Shown here: piece after piece, positions 24,727-32,808 of the stretch
Position numbering within the stretch: the stretch's first letter is position 1
Layout: each line of letters opens with the position of its first letter
DNA from: Myxococcota bacterium
Lineage (GTDB): Bacteria; Myxococcota; XYA12-FULL-58-9; JALHOP01
Assembly (NCBI GenBank): GCA_022842935.1
Contig: JALHOP010000003.1
Location: 372,001 to 436,000 of the forward strand
Direction of reading: 5' to 3'
DNA length: 64,000 nt
Position numbers and translations under genes: made by a program
Notes under the pieces: model-generated
The model's input: only the letters and a program-made list of their open reading frames with translations
The model's database searches: none
Told to the model about the DNA's origin: nothing

Positions 24727-27672
24727 ATGTGGCGTTCTTGGCGACGCCCAATCGCCGTTCACACCGGGCTTTTGGGGGCCGTCGATGCCGCCGGCCCCGG
24801 AGTCGCCCGCTTTGCCTCGAGATTGGACCCTTGGCGCACCGCAGCGGCGCTGGGGGGGGCATGCGGCCTCTCTTTTGCACGGCCTGCGTTGGTGCTCGCC
24901 ACCCAATCGACCCGAGACCGTGTCGCCTCCCCAGACGATCCATGGCACGCGCGTTCCGCGGAGGCGACGGTGATGGCCTGGCGGGTGGACCCCGAGCGCG
25001 GCCTCGACTCCACGGAAGCGGCGGTCAGACTTCGGCGCGACGGTCCGAACGTGCTCTCCGCCGCCAAACAGCGCTCGGCGCTCGCGATTGTTGGCCACCA
25101 GTTCAAGAGCCTCATCGTCGCTCTTCTCGCTGCGGCCGGTGGCATCGCGCTCGTGCTTGGCGAGCGTGTCGAGGCGGTCGCGATTCTCGTCGTGATCGCG
25201 CTCAATGCCCTGATTGGCTTCGCGACGGAATGGAGAGCCGCCGGTGCGCTCGCCGGACTTCGCAAGCAGGGCGTTCCCAATGCACGGGTTCGCCGGGACG
25301 GCGTGGAACGGCAAATCTTGGCCGAAGGGCTCGTCCAGGGCGACGTGGTGCTCTTGGACGCAGGCGATCGTGTCCCGGCGGACGGTCGCCTATTCGACGA
25401 CGCTGAGCTTCAGCTCGACGAAGCGACCCTCACCGGCGAGTCGCAGCCAATCTCGAAGACAGCCGACCCAGTCTTTGCCCCGGAAGCCACGCTCGGGGAC
25501 CGCATCAACATGGTTCACATGGGCACCGCGGTGACCGCGGGCCGCGGCGCCTTCGTGGTCACTGCAACCAGTGCGCGCACCGAGATGGGCAAGATCGGCA
25601 CGCTCCTCGATGAGACGGGCTACCGCAGCACGCCGCTCGAGGCCAAGCTCGCGCAGCTCAGCCGCGCCCTCCTCGTCGTCGTGCTGGTGCTCTGCGCCGT
25701 CATCGTTGTGGTGGGTTGGCTGCGCGGCCACGCGTTGCTCGTGATGGTCGAGGTGGGCGTGTCGCTCGCCATCGCCGCGGTGCCTGAAGGGCTCCTCGCG
25801 GTGACCACCATGACGCTCGCGGTTGGGATGCAACGTATGGCTCGTATGAACGCCCTCGTTCGACGCCTTCCTGCCGTCGAGGCCCTGGGCTCGGCGACCG
25901 TCATCTGCACCGACAAGACTGGAACGCTCACGCGAAACGAGATGACGGTGCGCGTCTTTTCTGTCGCCGCACGACGCATCGAGGTGAGCGGCACCGGCTA
26001 CGCGCCACAGGGGGAGTTCACCTGCGAAGGTCACGAGGCCAAGTCCGCTGCGACGGACAAAGAAAGTCCACTTGGGCTCGCGCTGCGCATCGGGGCGCTC
26101 TGCAACGACGCGAAGCTGGATCGCTCGCGTGGGGGCGCCGTCGTGCTCGGAGACCCGACCGAGGCCGCGCTGATCGTCGCAGCCGAAAAAGCCGGTCTCC
26201 AGCGGACCGACCTCGACCGTGACTACCCGCGCGCGAAAGAGCTCCCATTCAGCAGTGAGACCCAGCGCATGGTCACGGTCCATACGACCCCGCAAGGCAA
26301 GACCGTGGCGTACGTGAAGGGGGCGCCGGCGGCAGTGCTCGCAGCGTGCGTCTCCGTACTTCGATTCGATGGTGTTCATGGCATGTCGGACGAGGCGCGC
26401 AAAGACGCACGCACGAGCAATGACGAGCTCGCCGCCGCCGCGCTGCGCGTCCTTGGTCTTGCGTACCGCGAGCTACCCGAAGGCTTTCGGGACGAGGACC
26501 TCACGCGGGATCTCACCTATGTCGGCCTGGTCGGCATGATCGATCCCCTGCGTGATGAGGCCCGTGACACCATCGTGACCTGCCGTGAAGCCGGAATTCG
26601 CGTGGTCATGATCACCGGTGATCAGGAAGCCACGGCTGTGGAGATCGCGCGCCAGCTAGGCCTCGACCTCGACCAGAACGGTCACACGTTGAGGGCCGTG
26701 CATGGCCGCTCTTTGAGCGCTCTCGACGCGGCGGGCTGGCAAGCTATCGTGGCTGACGCATCGGTCTTCGCGCGCGTCTCGCCGGAGCACAAGCTGAAGA
26801 TCGTCGAGGCTCTAAAGGAGCATGGCCACGTCGTGGCGATGACGGGTGACGGGGTCAACGATGCACCGGCGCTCCGCAAAGCCGATATCGGCATCGCCAT
26901 GGGCATCCGGGGGACGGAGGTCGCCAAAGAAGCCGCCGACATGGTCATCACTGATGACAACTTCGCGACGATCGTCGCCGCCGTCGAGCAGGGTCGCATC
27001 ATCGTCCACAACATCTTGCGCTTCATCCACTATCTCTTCTCGAGCAACCTCGGCGAGATTGTGACGGTCTTCGCTGCGATGATGCTGGGGTGGCCGTTAC
27101 CGCTTGGGGTGCTACAGATCCTCTGGCTCAATTTGGTCACGGACATCTTTCCTGCGATGGCCCTTGCGCTCGAGCCCTCTGCGCCAGACGTCATGCAGCG
27201 CCCTCCGCGCGATCCCAACGAAGCCTTGATGCGGCCGCGCTTCGGCTGGCTCATCGTCTGGCAAGGGACCTTGCTTGGCGCGTGCACGCTCGTCGCTTTC
27301 GCGACGGCGATGCGTTGGTATGGCTCCGAGGGTCCAGGCCTGCGGCACGCCAAGACGATCGCTTTCATGACGCTTGCGCTCGCCCAGGTTTTTCACGCCT
27401 TCAGTGCGCGATCGCGGACGCGCTCGGCGTTCACCTCCCGCCTGTTCACCAACGCATGGTTGTGGGGGGCCACCCTCATCTGCCTCTTGCTGCAGGCCGC
27501 CGCGGTCTACGTGCCACCCTTACGCGACGTTCTGCGCACCGTGTCGTTGAACGCCGCCGACTGGGGCTTGATTGCGCTCAACGCGTTGGCGCCAGTGGTC
27601 GTGGTGGAGCTCGTCAAGCTCGTGCAACGCTCGGTCGAACGGCGGTCGCGAACCTCTGTTGCAGCATCCTGA
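24727..27672 (+). CDS. Cation-transporting P-type ATPase (type II, calcium/sodium-like)
   Basis: 981 residues in the longest form. Domains: Cation_ATPase_N (about 72-115), TGES actuator loop (236-239), membrane helix with PEGL (353-356), phosphorylation site DKTGTLT (Asp396), nucleotide-binding domain, hinge GDGVNDAPALRKADIGIAMG, and four C-terminal helices. PEGL and the C-terminal cation-ATPase domain put it with P2A/P2-type Ca2+ or Na+ pumps; ion specificity is not readable. The first 55 residues (from ATG 24727) are atypical and contain a G8 run at 24852-24859. GTG 24892 or TTG 24889 would give a more usual N-terminus. Divergent from the kinase gene. Confidence 0.93.
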   Translation: MWRSWRRPIAVHTGLLGAVDAAGPGVARFASRLDPWRTAAALGGACGLSFARPALVLATQSTRDRVASPDDPWHARSAEATVMAWRVDPERGLDSTEAAVRLRRDGPNVLSAAKQRSALAIVGHQFKSLIVALLAAAGGIALVLGERVEAVAILVVIALNALIGFATEWRAAGALAGLRKQGVPNARVRRDGVERQILAEGLVQGDVVLLDAGDRVPADGRLFDDAELQLDEATLTGESQPISKTADPVFAPEATLGDRINMVHMGTAVTAGRGAFVVTATSARTEMGKIGTLLDETGYRSTPLEAKLAQLSRALLVVVLVLCAVIVVVGWLRGHALLVMVEVGVSLAIAAVPEGLLAVTTMTLAVGMQRMARMNALVRRLPAVEALGSATVICTDKTGTLTRNEMTVRVFSVAARRIEVSGTGYAPQGEFTCEGHEAKSAATDKESPLGLALRIGALCNDAKLDRSRGGAVVLGDPTEAALIVAAEKAGLQRTDLDRDYPRAKELPFSSETQRMVTVHTTPQGKTVAYVKGAPAAVLAACVSVLRFDGVHGMSDEARKDARTSNDELAAAALRVLGLAYRELPEGFRDEDLTRDLTYVGLVGMIDPLRDEARDTIVTCREAGIRVVMITGDQEATAVEIARQLGLDLDQNGHTLRAVHGRSLSALDAAGWQAIVADASVFARVSPEHKLKIVEALKEHGHVVAMTGDGVNDAPALRKADIGIAMGIRGTEVAKEAADMVITDDNFATIVAAVEQGRIIVHNILRFIHYLFSSNLGEIVTVFAAMMLGWPLPLGVLQILWLNLVTDIFPAMALALEPSAPDVMQRPPRDPNEALMRPRFGWLIVWQGTLLGACTLVAFATAMRWYGSEGPGLRHAKTIAFMTLALAQVFHAFSARSRTRSAFTSRLFTNAWLWGATLICLLLQAAAVYVPPLRDVLRTVSLNAADWGLIALNALAPVVVVELVKLVQRSVERRSRTSVAAS

Positions 27673-27731
27673 TTGGGCCACCCGACCAGTCGCTCCACCA
27701 ACGCACGCGATGCTAGGGCGCTCTTGCACAT

Positions 27732-28421
27732 TCAACCAGTCAGGCGGCCATCCACCATCGTCAGAATACGATCGCAGCGCTGCGCGATCGATGGGTCGTG
27801 GGTGCTGATGAAGAACGCCGTGCCCTCGTCGCGTGAGAGCTCACGCAAGAGTCGCAGGACCTCGTCCGAGCTCTTGCGGTCGAGATTCCCAGTCGGCTCG
27901 TCAGCGAGGACGAGCTCGGGCTTCATCACGAGAGCGCGGGCGACAGCAACGCGCTGCTTTTGACCACCAGAAAGCTTGGATGCTCGGAACGACACGCGAT
28001 CCGCGAGGCCGACCCGCTCGAGCAGGTCGTGTGCGCGCTCGATGAACCCCCCGGTCACGCGCGTGTGGGCACCGAAGACCGGCATCAAGACGTTTTCGAT
28101 GGCGGTGAAGTCCTCGAGGAGATGGTGAAACTGAAAGACGAAGCCGATGTGCCGGTTACGCACCTCTGACAGCGCTCTCTCGTGCAGACCGAGGACGTCT
28201 TCACCCGCGATGCGCAACGCGCCCCCGCTTGGCTTGAGCAAGGTTCCGACGATGGAGAGAAAGGTGCTCTTGCCGCTGCCGCTTGGTCCGACCAGCGCGA
28301 CGAACTCGCCTCGCGCGATCGTGGCCGAGACGCCGCGCAGGACCTGCGTTGCATTGTCGCCTTCGCCGAACGTCTTGATGATGTCGGTCGCCACGAGGAC
28401 CTGCGTGTCCTGTGCCGTCAC
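27732..28421 (-). CDS. ABC transporter ATP-binding protein (LolD/MacB-type)
   Basis: 229 residues. Walker A GPSGSGKST, Q-loop FQFHHLLEDF, signature LSGGQKQRVAVARAL, Walker B LVLADEPTGNLD and switch His in FISTHD are all intact. The LLED/FTAIENVLMP sequence is typical of LolD/MacB-class ATPases working with FtsX-like permeases. Start GTG 28421 overlaps the stop of the permease gene (GTGA), so translation is coupled. Last gene of a three-gene operon: membrane-fusion protein, permease, ATPase. Confidence 0.93.
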   Translation of the reverse strand: MTAQDTQVLVATDIIKTFGEGDNATQVLRGVSATIARGEFVALVGPSGSGKSTFLSIVGTLLKPSGGALRIAGEDVLGLHERALSEVRNRHIGFVFQFHHLLEDFTAIENVLMPVFGAHTRVTGGFIERAHDLLERVGLADRVSFRASKLSGGQKQRVAVARALVMKPELVLADEPTGNLDRKSSDEVLRLLRELSRDEGTAFFISTHDPSIAQRCDRILTMVDGRLTG

Positions 28422-29659
28422 GACTGAATTGCCTCGAGGGGATCGATCCGCGACGCGAGCCATGCGGGCAACACCGCGGCAACTCCACTCGCGATCAGAG
28501 CGAGCACGATTGCGCGCGTGTATTCGCCCTGCGCGGGATCAACAGGGATCGACGGTGCTCCCGTCGCCGTCAGCGATGCCAGCAAGAGTAGATGGGTAAA
28601 GCCAAAGCCCAAGCCCGCGCCGACGACGGCGCCGAACGCGCCGATGAGGAGCCCCTGAAGCACGAACGTCCGCAGGATGGCGCCGCGACCAATCCCGAAG
28701 CTCCTCAGGATTCCGATGTCGGCGCGCCGCCGCGAAACAGAGAGAAAGAGGGCGCTCGCGACGCCAATCGCGATCGTCAAAAGGCTAAATCCCTTGATCA
28801 TGTTGGAGGTGGTTGCTTGCGCGCGTAGCCCTCCCTCGAGGCGCGCGTTTCGGTCGAGCCAGGTCGAGGCCTTGAGCCTGGTCGCGCGGGCGAGTCGTCG
28901 CGCGAGCGTATTGGCTTGCCAAACGTCGTCGACCTTGAGCTCGATGATCGAAACCCCGTCCGCGATACCGAACAACTTTTTTGCCGAGGTCAGGTCGATG
29001 TACGCGACACGCTCGTCGATCGCTTGAACCCCGAGGGTGAAGATGCCCCGCACGACCATGACGGCCTCAGCGGGCCCAGAAGCCGACTGTGGGCTCGCTG
29101 TTCGCGACGCTCGAAGGCTGACGCGGTCACCCACGTCGACGCCGAGCTCCGCTGCGAGACGGGAGCCGACGACGACGTTGCCAACGCCCAGGTCGAGCCG
29201 GCCACGAACGAGCGATTTCGCGACTTTAGCGATCGCGTCAGCGTTCTCCGCTTCGACGCCAGTCACCGTCACGGCGACGTCTTTCTCGCCGCGGGCGAGC
29301 GTCCCATTGCCGAGCACTTCGGGTACCGCGACGCGGACACCATGCATCCGCAGGGCGACCTCGAGCACCGAGCGATAGGTCCGAATGACCGGCTCGACGT
29401 CATGTCCAGGCTGCACGGCGAACAAGGCGCGGCCCTTCGGTGAAGCCATGAAGGCGCGCGGCACCCGCAGCTCGGGCTCGAGGGTGACGTGCGCGACGTT
29501 CCCCGCGATGTCATCGGTCAAGCGCACGCTTAGCCCGTTCATCAGGGCGGCAATGAAGGTAAAGACGACCACGCCCACCGACACCCCGAACATGAGCAGA
29601 CCGCTCTGGAGACGCGCTGAAACCAGGTAGCGGAGCGCGACCTTGAGCTCAAAGATCAT
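28418..29659 (-). CDS. ABC transporter permease, FtsX/MacB/LolC type
   Basis: 413 residues. One N-terminal helix (SARLQSGLLMFGVSVGVVVFTFIAALMNG), a periplasmic domain of about 230 residues, then three C-terminal helices including the FtsX signature RRADIGILRSFGIGRGAILRTFVLQG and LPAWLASRIDPLEAIQS. Start ATG 29659 (MIFELKVALRYL) is chosen because it begins the conserved N-terminus and overlaps the preceding fusion-protein gene by eleven bases; the longer frame to 29809 reads as shadow sequence. It partners with the ATPase that follows and the periplasmic adaptor that precedes. Confidence 0.92.
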   Translation of the reverse strand: MIFELKVALRYLVSARLQSGLLMFGVSVGVVVFTFIAALMNGLSVRLTDDIAGNVAHVTLEPELRVPRAFMASPKGRALFAVQPGHDVEPVIRTYRSVLEVALRMHGVRVAVPEVLGNGTLARGEKDVAVTVTGVEAENADAIAKVAKSLVRGRLDLGVGNVVVGSRLAAELGVDVGDRVSLRASRTASPQSASGPAEAVMVVRGIFTLGVQAIDERVAYIDLTSAKKLFGIADGVSIIELKVDDVWQANTLARRLARATRLKASTWLDRNARLEGGLRAQATTSNMIKGFSLLTIAIGVASALFLSVSRRRADIGILRSFGIGRGAILRTFVLQGLLIGAFGAVVGAGLGFGFTHLLLLASLTATGAPSIPVDPAQGEYTRAIVLALIASGVAAVLPAWLASRIDPLEAIQS

Positions 29660-30782
29660 CGGTCGCGACCTTGACGCGCACGCGTGTCCCCACCTCTGCA
29701 CCCTTGGGGTCGATGAGCACGAGCTCGCCTTGTGCAAGGCCGCCGCGCACGACCACCCATGGCGCGGGCCAGTCGTCGACCACGACGGGGCGCCTGACCA
29801 CACGGTCATTGGTGACGACGAGCGCAGAGGTCTGTTCGCCGCTGCCCCCCACGGCTTCGCGTGGGATGATCAGCGCGGACGGGATCGTCTCCACGCTCAC
29901 GTTGACGTCGACTGACATCCCCACAAGCACGTCGGTAGGCGCTTGCTCATAGGCGAAGCGAACGGTTGCCGCACCAGTTTGCGGGTCGACCGCGCGACCT
30001 ACGTAAGAGACCGTCGCGGCAGCGCGCGCGTCGGACGCGCCGACTGGTAGGACCTCTGCCGACATTCCCTGACGAAGCGCGCGCACGTAGCGTTCGTCGA
30101 CCTCGGCCGACACCCGGACTGAATCGACGCTCGCAACCTCGAAGGCGATGCTGCCGGCCCCGACGACTTGGCCAATCTCGGCGTCACGACGAATGATCGT
30201 CCCATCGAACGGCGCAAGCAATGCGAGCTGTGCGCGGCTTTCGCCAAGCGCTGCCGCCAAACGCCTCACATCGTCGGTTGCGCGAGCGACAGCGAGTCGG
30301 GCGGACTCGAGCTCCTCCGCCGGTGCCGCGCCGGTCGCCACCAGCGCTGATGTGCGCGCAAAGTCGCGCTTGGCTTGTGCCAAGTCGTGCTCCTTCGAAG
30401 ACAGTGCCGCCTCTTGTTGAACGACGTCCGCCTTCGCGGATGTGTCCGCGAGTCGAGCGAGGACCTCGCCCTTCTTTACGCGCTCGCCTTCCCGTCGCAC
30501 GATTTCGGTGACGCGCCCGGAGAACTGTGGGCTTACAGACACCGTTTGCAGGGCTTCGACGCGTCCCGTGACCGCCAACATGCGTGATACGTCCTCGACC
30601 CGCACCACCACGACGTCAACTTCCGGTGGCCGACCAATCGCCCACGTTCCGAGCGCGACGGCCGACGCGACCAGACAGACGAGCAGCGTTACCGCTACCA
30701 AGCGACCGAAATGCCGCTTGGCGTGGGCCGGCGGCGACGGTGTCAGCTCGATGGCCGGCGATGCGGGACGCGTACTCTCCAT
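29649..30782 (-). CDS. Periplasmic adaptor (membrane-fusion) protein, MacA/HlyD type
   Basis: 377 residues. N-terminal membrane anchor (about 27-49, LVAVTLLVCLVASAVALGTWAIG), then split lipoyl/biotinyl halves around a helical hairpin (SPQFSGRVTEIVRREGERVKKGEVLARLADT ... LLAPFDGTIIRRDAEIGQVVGAG) and beta-barrel and membrane-proximal domains. It would link the inner-membrane ABC permease to an outer-membrane channel. No TolC-like gene is in the window. First gene of the adaptor-permease-ATPase operon. Confidence 0.92.
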   Translation of the reverse strand: MESTRPASPAIELTPSPPAHAKRHFGRLVAVTLLVCLVASAVALGTWAIGRPPEVDVVVVRVEDVSRMLAVTGRVEALQTVSVSPQFSGRVTEIVRREGERVKKGEVLARLADTSAKADVVQQEAALSSKEHDLAQAKRDFARTSALVATGAAPAEELESARLAVARATDDVRRLAAALGESRAQLALLAPFDGTIIRRDAEIGQVVGAGSIAFEVASVDSVRVSAEVDERYVRALRQGMSAEVLPVGASDARAAATVSYVGRAVDPQTGAATVRFAYEQAPTDVLVGMSVDVNVSVETIPSALIIPREAVGGSGEQTSALVVTNDRVVRRPVVVDDWPAPWVVVRGGLAQGELVLIDPKGAEVGTRVRVKVATDDL

Positions 30783-30848
30783 ACGCGAGTCATAGGCGCA
30801 GAGCGCCCAACTTGATAGCCAGGCTTTGCGATTGCGGTCGAACGACTT

Positions 30849-32795
30849 CTAACGCCCCAGCTCGCGCACGTAGTAGCGCTGGACACCGTCAGCCGCCTGC
30901 GTTCGGTAGACGATGGTCCGCTCGCCGCGGGGGAGGGTAACTGTCATCTTGAAACGGCCCTTGGAGTCGAGGTCGGCCTGCTTGCCGTTGATGGAGAGGC
31001 GAGCCCCGAGCGCGAGCTCGCCCTGGGTGGTGATGCGATCGCCGGTAAGGCGCTGGCCGTTCTTGGGTGAGCGAATCACGAGGTCATTGATGACGTTGTC
31101 GTAGGCGATCTCGAGCCCGTTGGTTCGTCCGCCGCCGCTGAGCGGCTTTCCGTTCCCGTCGATCGCCGCGACCAGCCAAAAATATTTGCCGTCCTCGATG
31201 GCTCCCGCCTGGAAGGCTAGGCTCGTCGTCTCGCTCGTCGCTTCGAGGTGCGGCCGCTCGAAGGCTCCGTCAGCGAAGATCTTTAGACGGTATTGCGCGG
31301 CGCCCGGTATCGGCTTCCACTGGAAGGTGATCGCTGGCAGCGCTTGTTGAAAATAGACGACCGTTTTCTCACCCGAATCTTGGATGACGTTGGTGCGCTT
31401 GCAGTTGGCGCAGTCATTTTCGCCGCCGCGCTGGATGAGCAGCGACCCCTCGCGCTCAATGTCACCACCCTTGACGCGCCAGAAGTAACGGCCGGGCCTG
31501 AACTGGTCGTAAACGAACCCTGCTTTGCGCACCGTCTCGCTGAAGAGCACATCCTTGAACGCCTTGTCGGTGGCAACGGTGATTTGCGACGTCACCGCTT
31601 TGTCTGTGGTTTCAGCGCGCCACTCGAATGCGAGAGGTGGCACGGCACCCTGGTAGTAGACGACAGAGGTGGTTCCAGCTCGCAGCTCAACGGCGGCTGC
31701 GGCCACGGGCCGTGTTTCGCTCGCGGGCTTACCGTCCTTGACCGTGACGGCAGTGCCGGCGTCGAGCTCGGTGCCGTCGGAGAGTCGTACGCGGCCGAAG
31801 CGCACGCCGACTTCGTAGGCACCTCCGGCGAGTGGTCGCAGATCGACGTCGGCTTCGCGGTCCCCCGGTCGTACCTCGACGCCCAGACCCGCGACCGTGA
31901 TCTGATGGCTCGCCTCGAGGCCTTCACGACGCGTGAGGTGCAAGTCAGCGCCGCCCGCGGTCACGGAGTAGCGCGCCCTGTGCTGCTTGTCGCTGCCCCG
32001 CGCCTCTTCGAAGCGCAGCTCGGCACCCGCAGACAGGTCGACCGTCGAGCCATCATCGAAGAGCACCCGCGTGCCTTTGGCTTTGCGCGTGCGTACCCCG
32101 GCACCGGCGTCGAGAGCTTGACGCCCCTCGACCGCCGTCCAGTCGGTGATACCTGGGGTTTGCACCTGGACGCCGCGCGAGGCGATGAGCGTGGCTTGCT
32201 GCGCCTTGAGTGTCGTCGTGAGCCCGGCGACGTCGAGGTTCTGCGCGCCGCTTACCGGGATCACGAGACCATCGATGGACAGGACGTTGCCCGCGGCCAC
32301 TGTGGTGGTGGCTCCATCCTTGGCGACTGTCACTTCGCCAACGAGCACGGAGAGCCCGCGCGACAGATCGACGTCGACGACGAGCTCGCTCGCGCCGAGC
32401 TCGGTCATACCGAAAGGAGAGCCGATGACCAGCAGGTTCGTCGCGCCAGGCGACGCCGCGCGCGCGCTACCACTGATGACGACGGCGCCGAGCTCGGCGC
32501 CCGTTGCACCGCCGCGACGGATGACGACGGTGGTGGAGGGCGCGAGGGTCAGCGTATTGCCGCCAGCGAAGGCGAGGGTGACGTGCCCGTCCGCCCCGGT
32601 CGACACCGTGTCGTTCGCGTAGAGCCCTGTGTTGACCGCGCCATCGAGCGCTGCGCCTTGTCCGCCCTTGCGAACGCTCGCCTCCCCTTCACGGGCGCTG
32701 ATGGTGGCGTCGGGCGGTGGCCGGTTGTGACAGGCGATGGCGAGCAGCGCAGCGCCCGCCGTTGCCAACCCCACCCATCGTGCAAGAGCGCCCAT
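30849..32795 (-). CDS. FecR-domain lipoprotein
   Basis: 648 residues. Lipoprotein signal (ATAGAALLAIAC, Cys22) and then repeated FecR-like segments: EASVRKGGQGAALDGAV with TGADGHVTLAFAGGNTLTLAPST near 40-95, a second at about 220-340 (TRKAKGTRVLFDDGSTVDLSAGAEL), and two fibronectin-like modules near 390-470 and 490-560 with paired PPLAFEWRAE and PAITFQWKPIPGAAQYRLKIFAD. A CANCKR cysteine pair lies between them. The C-terminal segment near 580-640 looks like a carbohydrate- or peptidoglycan-type beta module. The barrel gene ends 13 bases before its start, so the two form an operon. No sigma factor is adjacent. Confidence 0.85.
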   Translation of the reverse strand: MGALARWVGLATAGAALLAIACHNRPPPDATISAREGEASVRKGGQGAALDGAVNTGLYANDTVSTGADGHVTLAFAGGNTLTLAPSTTVVIRRGGATGAELGAVVISGSARAASPGATNLLVIGSPFGMTELGASELVVDVDLSRGLSVLVGEVTVAKDGATTTVAAGNVLSIDGLVIPVSGAQNLDVAGLTTTLKAQQATLIASRGVQVQTPGITDWTAVEGRQALDAGAGVRTRKAKGTRVLFDDGSTVDLSAGAELRFEEARGSDKQHRARYSVTAGGADLHLTRREGLEASHQITVAGLGVEVRPGDREADVDLRPLAGGAYEVGVRFGRVRLSDGTELDAGTAVTVKDGKPASETRPVAAAAVELRAGTTSVVYYQGAVPPLAFEWRAETTDKAVTSQITVATDKAFKDVLFSETVRKAGFVYDQFRPGRYFWRVKGGDIEREGSLLIQRGGENDCANCKRTNVIQDSGEKTVVYFQQALPAITFQWKPIPGAAQYRLKIFADGAFERPHLEATSETTSLAFQAGAIEDGKYFWLVAAIDGNGKPLSGGGRTNGLEIAYDNVINDLVIRSPKNGQRLTGDRITTQGELALGARLSINGKQADLDSKGRFKMTVTLPRGERTIVYRTQAADGVQRYYVRELGR

Positions 32796-32808
32796 GCGTA
32801 TCGTCGAG

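Noticed and set aside
24614-24943. N-terminal extension of the kinase frame, about 110 residues
   Set aside because: Basic, low-complexity, overlaps the divergent promoter and the start of the P-type ATPase; the conserved zinc ribbon begins at GTG 24613.
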